Below, piece by piece: positions 9,002-17,342 of a stretch of 64,000 nt of DNA (position 1 is its first letter; the number at the start of each line of letters is the position of its first letter). The position numbers and the translations under genes were made by a program. The notes beneath the pieces were generated by a model that was not told where the DNA came from, ran no database searches, and was given only the letters and a program-made list of their open reading frames with translations. This stretch comes from Alphaproteobacteria bacterium (GTDB taxonomy: Bacteria; Pseudomonadota; Alphaproteobacteria; Acetobacterales; Acetobacteraceae): assembly GCA_017307285.1 (NCBI GenBank), contig JAFKFI010000074.1:38916-102915 (forward strand), given 5' to 3'.

Positions 9002-9115
9002 GACGCTTCTCCCGCTCCGTGCTGCGGGGCTCAACGTGCATCCAGCAGGGCGGTTCGGCAACCGCGCGGCCCACCCGGCGTTGCGCCTGGCTCGACCCAC
9101 AGCAGGAGTTTGCGA

Positions 9116-9307
9116 ATGATTCGGACCGTTCTCACCATCGCCGCTATTGGCGCGACGCTCGGCCTCGCCGCCTGCGAGCAGCCCGGCCCCGCGCAGCGGG
9201 CCGGCCAGAGCATCGACCAGGCCGGGCGCAACCTCAGCGACGCGGTGAACCCGAAGGGGCCGGCCGAGAAGGCCGGGCGGGCGGTGGATCGGGCGTTGGG
9301 GGAGTAG
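9116..9307 (+). CDS. Small entericidin-like lipoprotein
   Basis: A 63-aa protein with a lipoprotein signal peptide. A charged N-terminus and hydrophobic stretch end in the lipobox LAAC (Cys near residue 21). The mature part is short, Ala/Gly-rich and polar: SIDQAGRNLSDAVNPKGPAE. Size and layout resemble entericidin/EcnAB-type lipoproteins, but similarity is weak, so only lipoprotein is certain. A CAGGAG site precedes ATG 9116. The gene is divergent from the MFS transporter, which starts 115 bp away. Confidence 0.72.
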   Translation: MIRTVLTIAAIGATLGLAACEQPGPAQRAGQSIDQAGRNLSDAVNPKGPAEKAGRAVDRALGE

Positions 9308-9327
9308 CCTTTTCCCATCCATTTTCT

Positions 9328-9438
9328 CCTCCTCCCATTGCGGGAGGAGGTTGGGAGGAGGTGTTCTGTGTGCTGGTTAGCTGGCCTCCCAGCGTGCGGC
9401 AGCCCCTCACCCCGGCCCTCTCCCACAAGGGGAGAGGG
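9328..9438. repeat. Compound hairpin element between convergent genes
   Basis: Two GC-rich hairpins fill the gap between the lipoprotein and der. The first has a perfect 9-bp stem, CCTCCTCCC / GGGAGGAGG (9328-9350, loop ATTGC). The second has stem CCTCTCCC / GGGAGAGG around 9416-9438, preceded by CCCCTCACCCCGGC. The second resembles CCCTCACCC...CTCTCCC REP-like units known from many proteobacteria (recalled, not searched). No T-tract, so it is not a classic terminator. Confidence 0.5.
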
Positions 9439-9441
9439 AGC

Positions 9442-10773
9442 CTATCTTTCCACGTACGGATTCCTTGTCCCCCGCAGCTGCAGGCGGATCGGGGTGCCGG
9501 GCAGCTCGAAATGCTCGCGCAGGCCGTTGACCAGGTAGCGCTGGTAGTCCTCCGGCATCTGCTCGGCGCGGGTGCCGAAGGCGACGAAGGTGGGCGGGCG
9601 GGCCTTGGCCTGCGTGATGTAGCGCAGCTTGAGGCGGCGCCCGTCCACCAGCGGCGGCGGGTGGCGTTCGAGTGCCGCCTCGAACCAGCGGTTCAGCTCG
9701 CCGGTGGCAACCCGGGTATTCCAGATCGCGTAGGCACGCCGCACCGCGGGCAGCAGCCGGTCGAGGCCGGCTCCGGTGAGGGCGGAGAACGCGATGACCT
9801 CAATGCCGCGCATCTGGGCGAGGCTGGTCTGCAGCCGGTCGGTGATCGCGCGGCGCGCGGCGTTGCGGTCGGCGACCGAGTCCCATTTGTTGAGCGCGAG
9901 GACGCAGGCCCGGCCCTCGCGCTCGATCAGCTTGGCGATCTGCAGATCCTGGTCGTGGATGCCCTCGACGGCGTCCACCGTGAGCACCACCACCTCGGCC
10001 ATCTTCAGCGCCTCGATCGCGGCGCTGACCGACATTTTTTCCAGCGCCGCCTCGATGCGGGCGCGGCGGCGGAGGCCGGCGGTGTCCACCAGCTCGATCT
10101 CGCCCTGCTCGTCGGCGATCCGCACCGCCACCGCGTCGCGGGTGAGGCCGGGCTCGGGCCCGGTGATCATCCGCTCGGCGCCGAACAGGCGGTTGACCAG
10201 CGTGCTCTTGCCGGCGTTCGGCCGCCCGACGATGGCGAGCTTGAGCGGCCGCTCCGCCTCCGGGGCCGCCTCGGCCTCGGGCGGCACGCGGTCGGCGATC
10301 TCGCCCATCAGCTCGGAAATGCCCTCGCCATGCTCGGCGGAGACCGCCAATGGCTCGCCGAGGCCGAGGGAGAAGGATTCGAGCACGGCGGAGTTGACCG
10401 AGCGGCCCTCCGCCTTGTTGGCGATCAGCAGCACGGGCCGTCCCTGGCGCCGCAGCCAGCGGGCGAAATGCTCGTCGGCGGGGGTTATCCCGGCGCGGGC
10501 GTCGATCACGAACAGCACGAGGTCGGCCGTCGCCACCGCCGTCTCCGAGGAGGTCCGCATGCGGCCGGGCAGGGTCTCGGGGGCGGCTTCCTCCAGCCCC
10601 GCCGTGTCCACCAGGCGCACGTTGCGCCCGCGCAGCATCGCCTCCGCCTCCTTGCGGTCGCGCGTCACACCGGGCGTGTCGGAGACGAGCGCCGCCCGCC
10701 GTCCCGCCAGGCGGTTAAACAGCGTCGATTTTCCGACATTGGGTCGGCCGGCGATGACGACGAGCGGCGGCAT
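9442..10773 (-). CDS. der: Ribosome-assembly GTPase Der (EngA)
   Basis: Essential GTPase for 50S subunit maturation, 443 aa, with two tandem G domains. G domain 1 has GRPNVGKSTLFN and DTAGLEE. G domain 2 has GRPNAGKSTLVN, DTAGLRRRARIE and NKWD. The C-terminal KH-like domain contains LKLRYITQAKARPPTFVAFG, typical of Der. The start overlaps the NAD kinase stop by one base (TGATG), indicating coupling. The gene is last in the nitrilase-nadK-der unit. Confidence 0.97.
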   Translation of the reverse strand: MPPLVVIAGRPNVGKSTLFNRLAGRRAALVSDTPGVTRDRKEAEAMLRGRNVRLVDTAGLEEAAPETLPGRMRTSSETAVATADLVLFVIDARAGITPADEHFARWLRRQGRPVLLIANKAEGRSVNSAVLESFSLGLGEPLAVSAEHGEGISELMGEIADRVPPEAEAAPEAERPLKLAIVGRPNAGKSTLVNRLFGAERMITGPEPGLTRDAVAVRIADEQGEIELVDTAGLRRRARIEAALEKMSVSAAIEALKMAEVVVLTVDAVEGIHDQDLQIAKLIEREGRACVLALNKWDSVADRNAARRAITDRLQTSLAQMRGIEVIAFSALTGAGLDRLLPAVRRAYAIWNTRVATGELNRWFEAALERHPPPLVDGRRLKLRYITQAKARPPTFVAFGTRAEQMPEDYQRYLVNGLREHFELPGTPIRLQLRGTRNPYVER

Positions 10774-11609
10774 CAGGCAGTGAATTGTTCGGTGATGATG
10801 CGCTCGGAGAGGCCCTGGTCGGGGTCGAATAGCACCGTGACCTCGATCGCACGGTCCTCGCTCACCGCGACCGAGACTACGTCGCGGACCTCGGTGAAGT
10901 CGGCCACCGCCGCGACTGGGCGCTTGTCGGTCTCCAGCACCTCGAACAGCACCTCGGCCGAGCTAGGCAGCAGCGCGCCGCGCCAGCGGCGGGGGCGGAA
11001 GGCGCTGATCGGCGTCAGCGGCAGGAGATTGGCCGAGAGCGGCACGATGGGGCCGTGGGCCGAGAGGTTGTAGGCGGTGGAGCCCGCAGGGGTGGACACC
11101 AGGATGCCGTCGCAGATCAGCTCCTCGAGCCGCACCCGGCCGTCCACCGTGATGCGGATTTTTGCCGCCTGACGGAGCTGGCGCAGCAGGCTGACTTCGT
11201 TGAGCGCCAGCGCCTCTTCCACCGCGTCGCTCAGCGTCGTGGCGCGCATCCTAAGCGGGTGAAGCACGGCGGCCTGCGCGGCGAGCAGGCGCTTCGGGAG
11301 GTCGTCCTCGCCGAACGGGTTCATCAGGAAGCCGACCGAGCCGCAATTCATCCCATAGACCGGGATACCGCGCCTGAGCCCTCGGCGCCCGAGTGCTCGA
11401 TGCAGCGTCTCCAGCATGAAGCCGTCGCCGCCGAGTGCGACGACGCAGCCGGCCTCCGGCAACGGGCAATCGCCGTAGCGCGCCACCAGCCGTGCCCGAC
11501 TGTCGGCGGCAAGCTCGGTGGGCGCGTTGACGAAGGCGATCTCACCCGGCCCGACCCGCAGCGAGGGCAGGGCGGCGGCGGCGGTGAGTTCCGGAACCAG
11601 GGGACTCAA
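10773..11609 (-). CDS. nadK: NAD kinase
   Basis: ATP (or polyphosphate)-dependent NAD kinase making NADP, 278 aa as called. The GGDG motif is in [15 protein letters not shown]. The NEVSLLR segment and the glycine/serine-rich [20 protein letters not shown] loop are hallmarks of the family. I place the start at the TTG at 11609, which overlaps the TGA of the upstream nitrilase gene (TTGA); the predicted fold (GEIAFVNAP) begins about 20 residues later. Reading upstream would run through the nitrilase gene in another frame. The rare start codon is the main uncertainty. Confidence 0.88.
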   Translation of the reverse strand: MSPLVPELTAAAALPSLRVGPGEIAFVNAPTELAADSRARLVARYGDCPLPEAGCVVALGGDGFMLETLHRALGRRGLRRGIPVYGMNCGSVGFLMNPFGEDDLPKRLLAAQAAVLHPLRMRATTLSDAVEEALALNEVSLLRQLRQAAKIRITVDGRVRLEELICDGILVSTPAGSTAYNLSAHGPIVPLSANLLPLTPISAFRPRRWRGALLPSSAEVLFEVLETDKRPVAAVADFTEVRDVVSVAVSEDRAIEVTVLFDPDQGLSERIITEQFTA

Positions 11610-12442
11610 GCGAGCTTCCGATGCTCCAGTACCGGCATATCGCGCCGCACCCGCTTGGTGACTGACTGATCGATGCGCGCGGTGGCCCAGCCGACGCCGT
11701 CGGAGACCTTGGCGACGATGGTGCCCCACGGGTCGCAGAGCAGCGAGTGGCCGTAGGTGAAGCGCGGCTCGCCGGCGCCGTCGAGATGCTTGCCCCAGGT
11801 CGCGGGGGCGGCGAACCAGCACTGGGTCTCGATCGCGCGGGCGCGGATCAACACGTCCCAATGGTCGCGCCCGGTGGGCACGGTGAAGGCCGACGGCAGG
11901 AAGATCAGCTCCGCGCCGGCGCGGCGCAAGGCGAGGAATAGCTCCGGGAAGCGGATGTCGTAGCACACCGCGCAGCCCACCTTCACGCCGTCAGCCTCGT
12001 AGGTGACCACCTCGTCGCCGGAGCCGTAGGTGGAGCTTTCGCGGTAGCCCTTGCCGTCGGGCGCGACGATGTCGAACAGGTGGATTTTCCTGTAGCGCGC
12101 GATCTCGCTGCCCTGCGGATCGAACACAACGGTGGTGTTGAACAGCTTCTCGCCGCCCTTTTCGGCGAGCGAGCCGCCGTGCACGTGGATGCGCTCCTTG
12201 CGCGCCACTGAGCGGAGGAACTCATAGGCCGGGCCACCGGGCTCGTTGGAGCCGCGCGCCGGCAGCATTTCGGCCTGCTCGAACTTGGCGCCGCGATTGC
12301 CGCCGAGGCATGTCCACATCTCCGGCAGGCTAACGATGTTCGGCCGGTCGGCGGCGATGGCCTCACCGATCAGCCGTCCCGCCTGGGCGATATTCTCCGC
12401 CTTGTCATGGCCGGGGCTCATCTGCACGACACTGACGCGCAT
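11606..12442 (-). CDS. Carbon-nitrogen hydrolase (Nit1/Nit2-like amidase)
   Basis: Nitrilase-superfamily omega-amidase, 278 aa. The Glu-Lys-Cys triad is visible: E in [12 protein letters not shown] in YRKIHLFDI, and C in [14 protein letters not shown]. Its closest recognisable type is the Nit1/Nit2 branch, which hydrolyses deaminated glutathione or alpha-ketoglutaramate in metabolite repair. It is first in a coupled operon with nadK and der, a grouping consistent with housekeeping repair. The exact substrate is inferred from the family. Confidence 0.88.
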   Translation of the reverse strand: MRVSVVQMSPGHDKAENIAQAGRLIGEAIAADRPNIVSLPEMWTCLGGNRGAKFEQAEMLPARGSNEPGGPAYEFLRSVARKERIHVHGGSLAEKGGEKLFNTTVVFDPQGSEIARYRKIHLFDIVAPDGKGYRESSTYGSGDEVVTYEADGVKVGCAVCYDIRFPELFLALRRAGAELIFLPSAFTVPTGRDHWDVLIRARAIETQCWFAAPATWGKHLDGAGEPRFTYGHSLLCDPWGTIVAKVSDGVGWATARIDQSVTKRVRRDMPVLEHRKLA

Positions 12443-12490
12443 ACAGGCTCTCCTCTGGGCGGTGCGGCGGCATCAAGCACGTCCCGCGCA

Positions 12491-12514
12491 CTGCCGGCAA
12501 GCTTGGGCCGGCAG
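12491..12514. other. GC-rich hairpin between PepSY and nitrilase genes
   Basis: Perfect inverted repeat CTGCCGGC / GCCGGCAG with an 8-nt loop. It lies 22 bp past the stop of the PepSY gene and 48 bp before the nitrilase start, both on the minus strand. There is no T-run, so it is a possible attenuator, mRNA-stability element or weak terminator. Confidence 0.35.
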
Positions 12515-12535
12515 GGCACCGTGCGGGCGGTCAGG

Positions 12536-12796
12536 CTATTTCGGTTTCTCCGACAGGATCGCCCCGGTCTTCGGGTCGGCATGGAACTTGACGATCTTGC
12601 CGTTGTGGACCGCGTAGCCCTCCCAGTGGCCGTCATCCGCCTCCAGGCCGGAGACGTGGCTGTACCCCATCCCGGTTAGCTTCTGCGTGACCTGCTCCTG
12701 GCTCATCCAATCGGCTCCGGGCTTGTCGGCACGGGCGGCCACGCTGCCGATCATCAGGGCGCCGACGATCGCGGCAAGGGTATCAAGTTTGCGCAT
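12536..12796 (-). CDS. Small secreted PepSY-domain protein
   Basis: An 86-aa periplasmic protein. A signal peptide ends near SVAARA, followed by one PepSY-like unit: MSQEQVTQKLTGMGYSHVSG, then a beta hairpin with HADPKTGAI (the D-x-x-T-G turn typical of PepSY). PepSY units are thought to inhibit peptidases or bind envelope ligands. ATG 12796 has AAAGGAG five bases upstream; a longer start at 12820 lacks this. It is a standalone gene whose partner is unknown. Confidence 0.8.
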   Translation of the reverse strand: MRKLDTLAAIVGALMIGSVAARADKPGADWMSQEQVTQKLTGMGYSHVSGLEADDGHWEGYAVHNGKIVKFHADPKTGAILSEKPK

Positions 12797-12856
12797 CCTG
12801 AGCTCCTTTGAATTCACCAACCAGCCACAACGCGAGAGGGGAGCCGCAGTGCCCGC

Positions 12857-13294
12857 CTAGCTGGGCCAGTCGAGTTTCGGTTCGGTCCTCGAATCGCTGC
12901 GGCGAATACGCGGCGTGCGGGACAACTCCGCCCGGCGGCGGTCGGCCTCCGGCTCGTCGTGGAGATGATGCGCCGCCGGCGGGATTGGCGGGCGGCTGAT
13001 GACCGGCTCGGCCCTTGGCTCGCTGCGGCGCCGCGGCACTCCGGGGGGAGGCGCCGCGTAGATCGCTTCGTCGTAATGGGCGTGATGCACCACCGGCTCG
13101 GGCATTCGCAGGGCAAGGCTGCGGATCTCGCCCTGAATTTCGTCGAGCCGCGCCTCGATTGCTTCCAGCCGGCCCTTCACCCCGAACACCGCAAAGGGCA
13201 TGAGCAGGAGGGCCAGCGCATAGAGCAGCGCGGGTACCAAGACCAGGATCGGTACCCACCAGGGGAGCCAGTCGGGCAGCGCGGGCATCGACAT
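12857..13294 (-). CDS. Membrane-anchored hypothetical protein
   Basis: A 145-aa protein of unknown function. After MSMPALPDWLPWW, one long hydrophobic segment (about residues 13-38) anchors it. A short coiled coil follows (RLEAIEARLDEIQGEIRSLA), then a Pro/Arg/His-rich, probably disordered tail. The anchor plus coiled coil plus basic tail resembles small scaffolding proteins, but I do not recognise a family. It stands alone between the PepSY gene and the ABC binding protein. Confidence 0.65.
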   Translation of the reverse strand: MSMPALPDWLPWWVPILVLVPALLYALALLLMPFAVFGVKGRLEAIEARLDEIQGEIRSLALRMPEPVVHHAHYDEAIYAAPPPGVPRRRSEPRAEPVISRPPIPPAAHHLHDEPEADRRRAELSRTPRIRRSDSRTEPKLDWPS

Positions 13295-13386
13295 GGCACG
13301 ATCGTAGCATTGCCGCGTCGCGTCGATCCATCCTTAGCGATTATCTGTGAATCGCCGCATCCTGTGCTCGGCTCGATCGCCACCCA

Positions 13387-14601
13387 TCAGACGTTGGCGC
13401 CCTCGATCAGGTCGCCGAAGCGGTCCCAGGTCTTGCCGTTCCAGCGCATCATCTGCAGCTGGCGCAGCGGGCGGTAATTGGTCGGGCTGGTGGTCTGGGT
13501 GATGCCGGGCAGCAGGATCGGGTTCGCCAGGTGATCCAGGCTGAGCGCCTGGTGCATGATGTTCTTGCGCGAGAGATCATTGCCGCAAGCTCGTAGGATA
13601 TGGACCATCGTCTGCGGCAGGCCGTAGCCGTAGACGTTGCCGGAATCCTTGAGATCGCCGTCCGGGTAGTATTTGGCCATGAAGTCGCGCCAGCCTTGCA
13701 TTCCAGGGTCCTTGGCCCACGCGGGGTCGGTCGAATCCTTGAGGAAGGCGGAGCTGACGATGCCGATGCCGCGCTCGGGGCCGGCCGGGTTCATCACCAC
13801 GCCGACCGAGACCGAGACGTTGCTCATGAGGTGCAGTGGGTGCCAGTCGAGCTCGCTCACCTTGCGGATGACGAGGGCGGCAAACTTAGTGGAGGCCGCG
13901 TTCATCAGCACGTCGCAGCCGGCGCTCTTGAGGCTGACGAGCTGGCTGTCGACCGTTGCGTCGGTCAGCTCGAAGGAGACGGTGGGGACGTCCTTCATCG
14001 CCTCCGCGCCGAGCACGTCCTGTATCCCGGCGATGTAGTCCTTACCGAAATCATCGTTCTGGTAGATGATGCCGAGCTTGCCCTTGGGCCTCTCGCGCTG
14101 GATGTATTTCGCGTAGATCTGCGCCTCGGTGCGGTAGCTCGGCTGCCAGCCGATGGTCCACGGGTGCTCCTTGTAGTCGCCCCATTTGTCGGCGCCCGTC
14201 GCCAGGAACAGATGCGGGACCTTCTTCTGATTGAGGTATTTGACCACGGCGGTGTTGGACGCGGTGCCCAGGGTGTTGAACAGGAAGGCAACGCCGTCCT
14301 GCTCCACCAGCCGGCGGATCTGCTCGACGGTCTTGGGTGGGCTCGCTGCGTCGTCGTAGGTGATGAAGTTGACCTTGCGGCCGTTGATCCCGCCCTGCTC
14401 GTTGATCATGCGGAAGTAGACCGCCTCGGTCCGCCCGATCGCCGCGTAGCCTGAGGCGGGGCCGCTATAGGGCATGGTGTTGCCGATCTTGATCTCGGTG
14501 TCGGTGACGCCTGGCCACTGCTCGGCATGGGCTCGGCGGGCGAGGGCAGGGGCGGCCAGTACAGCGGCGGCGGCGCGCAGCACGGTCCTTCGACGCAGCA
14601 T
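13387..14601 (-). CDS. ABC transporter substrate-binding protein, branched-chain amino acid type
   Basis: Periplasmic type I binding protein (Leu/Ile/Val-binding-like, LivK/UrtA class), 404 aa. It has a twin-arginine-like N-terminus (MLRRRTVLRAAAAVLAAPAL) and the family opening IKIGNTMPYSGPASGYA. The start is ATG 14601 with GGGAGGAT upstream. No permease or ATPase genes are adjacent, so it is an orphan receptor or works with a transporter elsewhere. The ligand is unknown; the family binds amino acids, amides, urea or aromatic acids. It lies just after the atp-operon terminator and so has its own promoter. Confidence 0.88.
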   Translation of the reverse strand: MLRRRTVLRAAAAVLAAPALARRAHAEQWPGVTDTEIKIGNTMPYSGPASGYAAIGRTEAVYFRMINEQGGINGRKVNFITYDDAASPPKTVEQIRRLVEQDGVAFLFNTLGTASNTAVVKYLNQKKVPHLFLATGADKWGDYKEHPWTIGWQPSYRTEAQIYAKYIQRERPKGKLGIIYQNDDFGKDYIAGIQDVLGAEAMKDVPTVSFELTDATVDSQLVSLKSAGCDVLMNAASTKFAALVIRKVSELDWHPLHLMSNVSVSVGVVMNPAGPERGIGIVSSAFLKDSTDPAWAKDPGMQGWRDFMAKYYPDGDLKDSGNVYGYGLPQTMVHILRACGNDLSRKNIMHQALSLDHLANPILLPGITQTTSPTNYRPLRQLQMMRWNGKTWDRFGDLIEGANV

Positions 14602-14679
14602 TACGATCCTCCCGGTTGGCGCGGCTCTCGATGGCCGGCTCGGCGGCAGAGTAACGCCGTTCGGCAAGCGGCGAACACG

Positions 14680-14708
14680 AAAAAGGGCGGCCCGAGGACC
14701 GCCCCTTT
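14680..14708 (-). terminator. Rho-independent terminator of the atp operon
   Basis: Read on the minus strand, GGGGCGGTCC pairs with GGGCCGCCC (one T-G pair), followed by TTTTT. It begins 25 bp after the atpF stop codon. A strong stem and U-run make this a convincing intrinsic terminator. Confidence 0.82.
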
Positions 14709-14732
14709 GTCAGCACATGCGGGATACCGGGT

Positions 14733-15245
14733 TCAGGCGGCGCGGCGGGTGGCCAGCGCGGTCGGCAGCTGGTCGATCGCGTGGTCGATCAGCTTGGCAT
14801 CGGCTTCCGCGCTCAATCCGGATGCCAGCACCTGGCGGGCGGCGGCGGTGGCGACCTCGGCGGCGGTGAGGCGGACCTCGTCGAGCGCCGCTTTCTCGGC
14901 GGCGGCGATGCGGTCGACGGCCATCTGCTCGCGCCGGCGCGACGCCGTCTCCGCCTCAGCGGCAGCGGCGGCGGCAACGGTGGCGGCCTGTGCCTGCGCC
15001 CCTTCGACCAGCTGCCGCGCATCCTCGATGGCAGCGGCGCGGCGCGCCTCGGCGTCACGCAGCATCGCCTCGGCTTCCTGACGCAGCCGCGATGCCTCGG
15101 CGAGGCTTTCGCGGACGGCCTCGGTGCGCGAGTCAAGGATCTTGGCCATCGCCTGCCACAGCTTACGGCCGAAGAACACGAAGAACAGGATGAAGGCGAT
15201 GACGACCCAGGTCGGCGGCTCAGCCCAAAGATTTTCGCCGTGCAT
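14733..15245 (-). CDS. atpF: F0F1 ATP synthase subunit b
   Basis: Peripheral-stalk subunit of ATP synthase, 170 aa. One N-terminal membrane helix (TWVVIAFILFFVFFGRKLWQ) is followed by a long Ala/Glu/Arg-rich coiled coil (SLAEASRLRQEAEAMLRDAE) that reaches F1. It is the last gene of the F0 operon. The paired b' gene upstream means the stalk is a b/b' heterodimer, as in many alphaproteobacteria, photosynthetic bacteria and chloroplasts. Confidence 0.93.
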   Translation of the reverse strand: MHGENLWAEPPTWVVIAFILFFVFFGRKLWQAMAKILDSRTEAVRESLAEASRLRQEAEAMLRDAEARRAAAIEDARQLVEGAQAQAATVAAAAAAEAETASRRREQMAVDRIAAAEKAALDEVRLTAAEVATAAARQVLASGLSAEADAKLIDHAIDQLPTALATRRAA

Positions 15246-15265
15246 GGCGGGTCAAACTCCTGTGC

Positions 15266-15844
15266 TCAGCGGCCGCGCGCGGCGAGCGCGCTGCCGACGG
15301 CGCCCTCGATGGCGCGCGTGTCGGGCGCGGTTCCGGTCAGCCGCTGAATGACTGTGGTGGTCGTCTCGGTCGCCACCTGACGGAGCGCGCTCATCGCCGC
15401 GCTCCGCGCCTCGCCGATGCGCTGCTCGGCCTCCTGCAGCTGCCTCTCCAACCGCTCGTTGAGGGCGGCGGTCTGCGTTGCGGCTTCCTGCTTCGCGCGG
15501 TCCACCGCCGCGTTGATCGCGGCCTGCGCCTCGGCGCGCGCCCGCGCGATGGTCGCGGTGAGCTCGGTCACGGCCTCGGTAGATTTGGTCTTCATCGCGT
15601 GGGCGGCCTCGAGATCGGCTTCGAGGGTCGCGGCACGCTGGTCGAGCACCGACGAGACCTGCGGCAAGGCCCAGCGCGAGACGAGGATGTAGAGGATGAT
15701 GAAGATGATCGCGCCCCAGACGACCTGGCTCGTCGTCAGAGGGTTGGCGAAATCGAGCTGCGGCATCCCCTCCGCCGCCATCGCCATGCCCGGAAGGCAC
15801 AGCGCGGCGGTGGCGATAGCCGCGATCCGGCTGGGGCGCCGCAT
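15266..15844 (-). CDS. F0F1 ATP synthase subunit b'
   Basis: Second stalk subunit, 192 aa. The membrane helix is VVWGAIIFIILYILVSRWAL, followed by the typical PQVSSVLDQRAATLEADLEA coiled coil. There is an extra hydrophobic N-terminus (SRIAAIATAALCLPGMAMAA) before the helix. It looks like a cleavable signal peptide, so the mature protein may be shorter. The start is ATG 15844, five bases after the c-subunit stop. The gene is cotranscribed with atpE and atpF. Confidence 0.92.
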   Translation of the reverse strand: MRRPSRIAAIATAALCLPGMAMAAEGMPQLDFANPLTTSQVVWGAIIFIILYILVSRWALPQVSSVLDQRAATLEADLEAAHAMKTKSTEAVTELTATIARARAEAQAAINAAVDRAKQEAATQTAALNERLERQLQEAEQRIGEARSAAMSALRQVATETTTTVIQRLTGTAPDTRAIEGAVGSALAARGR

Positions 15845-15849
15845 CGGGA

Positions 15850-16074
15850 TCAGACGAACAGGATGATGAAGGCGATGACGAGCGCGTACAGGGCGACCGC
15901 TTCCGTGAGCGCGAAGCCCAGGATGGCGAGGCCGAACACGTTGTCGCGGGCCGCCGGGTTGCGGGCGACGCTGTTCACCAGGGCGGCGAAGATGTTGCCG
16001 ATACCGACGCCCACCCCGGCCAGCGCGATCACGGCGATACCCGCGCCAAGCTGCTTTGCAGAGATCAAGTCCAT
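15850..16074 (-). CDS. atpE: F0F1 ATP synthase subunit c
   Basis: Rotor-ring proteolipid of 74 aa with two membrane helices. Helix 1 carries [20 protein letters not shown] with the polar loop (RNP). Helix 2, [20 protein letters not shown], carries the proton-binding Glu. No extended Na+-binding pattern is obvious, so a proton-driven ring is expected. It lies between atpB (72 bp upstream) and the b' gene. Confidence 0.96.
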   Translation of the reverse strand: MDLISAKQLGAGIAVIALAGVGVGIGNIFAALVNSVARNPAARDNVFGLAILGFALTEAVALYALVIAFIILFV

Positions 16075-16146
16075 CGGAGGATTCCTTTCGTTGCGTGCGA
16101 GTGGACCGGGCGGAACTCGCCCGGCGCCAAGCGGTGGAGGGAAGGG

Positions 16147-16905
16147 TTAGTGGAGGTGAACCGCGTCGTGCAGGTAGATGCAGGTGAGGATGGCGAAGAC
16201 GTAGGCCTGCAGCACGGCGACCAAAAACTCGAAGCCGATCAGCAGAACGTTCACGCCGAGCGAGACGGCGGCCGGCAGCCAGCCGACCAGCCCGGCGGCG
16301 CCGAGCATCACGACGAACGCGCCGAACACCTCCAGCATCACGTGGCCGGCCATCATGTTGGCGAACAACCGGACCGAGAGCGAGATGAGGCGCGAGAGAT
16401 AGGAGAGGATTTCGATCGGCACCAGCAGCGGCAGCAGCACCTTCGGCACGCCCTGCGGCACGAAGTAGCTGAAGAAATGAAAGCCGTGCATCCAGATGCC
16501 GACCACCGTGGTCATCACGAACACCAGCACGGTGAGCGCCAGCGTCACCGCGATATGGCTGGTGAAGGTGAAGAACAGCGGGAACACGCCGAGCAGGTTG
16601 CCCAGCAGGATGAAGGCGAACAGCGTGAAGACGAACGGGAAGAACTTGCGGCCGCCGTGCCCGATGGTGTTCTCGCACATGCCGAGCACGCCGGTATAGG
16701 CGAGCTCCGCCAGCGACTGCAGCCGCCCCGGCACCATCGCGCGCCGCCGCATGCCGATTACCAGGGTGCCGAGGATCAGCACGCAGGCGACCAGCATCAT
16801 CACGTTGGATTGCGTGAAGTAAACCGACGCGCCGGGCTCGCCGAAGGCCGTGGTCAGCTTGAACTGACCCATCGCGTCGATGCTGCCGCCCGATTCGCTC
16901 GCCAC
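16147..16905 (-). CDS. atpB: F0F1 ATP synthase subunit a
   Basis: Membrane stator subunit of 252 aa forming the proton half-channels. The essential Arg lies in LISLSVRLFANMMAGHVMLE, and downstream helices carry the conserved polar residues (FLVAVLQAYVFAILTCIYL). About five to six membrane helices, normal length. It follows atpI in the standard I-a-c-b'-b order. The F1 genes are not in the window. Confidence 0.96.
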   Translation of the reverse strand: MASESGGSIDAMGQFKLTTAFGEPGASVYFTQSNVMMLVACVLILGTLVIGMRRRAMVPGRLQSLAELAYTGVLGMCENTIGHGGRKFFPFVFTLFAFILLGNLLGVFPLFFTFTSHIAVTLALTVLVFVMTTVVGIWMHGFHFFSYFVPQGVPKVLLPLLVPIEILSYLSRLISLSVRLFANMMAGHVMLEVFGAFVVMLGAAGLVGWLPAAVSLGVNVLLIGFEFLVAVLQAYVFAILTCIYLHDAVHLH

Positions 16906-16950
16906 CTTGCCGTCCCCACTCTCAATCCGTCGTCCGCCGATCGGCGAGGC

Positions 16951-17274
16951 CTAGTGTCGTGGCGCGAACACGCGCCAGACATTCAGCACCCCCGCCGCGC
17001 CTCCGAGAAAGACGAACACGATGAGGAAGGCCGGGCTGGTGTGCAGCCAGCGGTCCAGCCAGTAGCCGATGGCAACCGCCACGACCAGCGCCGAGACCAG
17101 CTCCACTCCGACGCGCAGACCGATCCCGAGAGGGGACGGGCCGAGATCGCCGGGTTCTTTCCCGGCATCCGGCGGGGCTTGGTCGAGCCCCTGTCTGGCG
17201 CGCGCCGCACGCAGACGCTCCTCGAAGGAATTGTCCCCCGAAGGACCGCCCGGGCCACCCTGCTTCTCGCTCAT
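16951..17274 (-). CDS. atpI: ATP synthase accessory protein AtpI
   Basis: A 107-aa protein with a polar N-terminus and two membrane helices (GVELVSALVVAVAIGYWLDR; SPAFLIVFVFLGGAAGVLNV). This matches AtpI/Atp1, a chaperone-like helper of c-ring assembly and possibly Mg2+ handling. The start is ATG 17274 (MSEKQGG), with AGGAG upstream. It is the first gene of the atp F0 operon. Confidence 0.88.
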   Translation of the reverse strand: MSEKQGGPGGPSGDNSFEERLRAARARQGLDQAPPDAGKEPGDLGPSPLGIGLRVGVELVSALVVAVAIGYWLDRWLHTSPAFLIVFVFLGGAAGVLNVWRVFAPRH

Positions 17275-17313
17275 GCTCGCTCCTGGCAAGTCGCCCTGCC
17301 GGAAGGCGTGGGC

Positions 17314-17342
17314 TTGCTAACGGTGGCTTCCGGCACTGTCAA
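17314..17342 (-). promoter_or_regulatory. Candidate sigma-70 promoter for the atp F0 operon
   Basis: On the minus strand a perfect -35 TTGACA (17342-17337) is separated by exactly 17 bp from TAGCAA (17319-17314). Predicted initiation near 17307 gives a leader of about 33 nt before atpI. The promoter overlaps the 3' end of the upstream ABC transporter gene. Confidence 0.5.

Noticed and set aside
7658..9322. A 554-aa form of the MFS transporter
   Set aside because: The extra 107 N-terminal residues are hydrophilic and overlap the lipoprotein gene; GTG 9001 has a good ribosome site.
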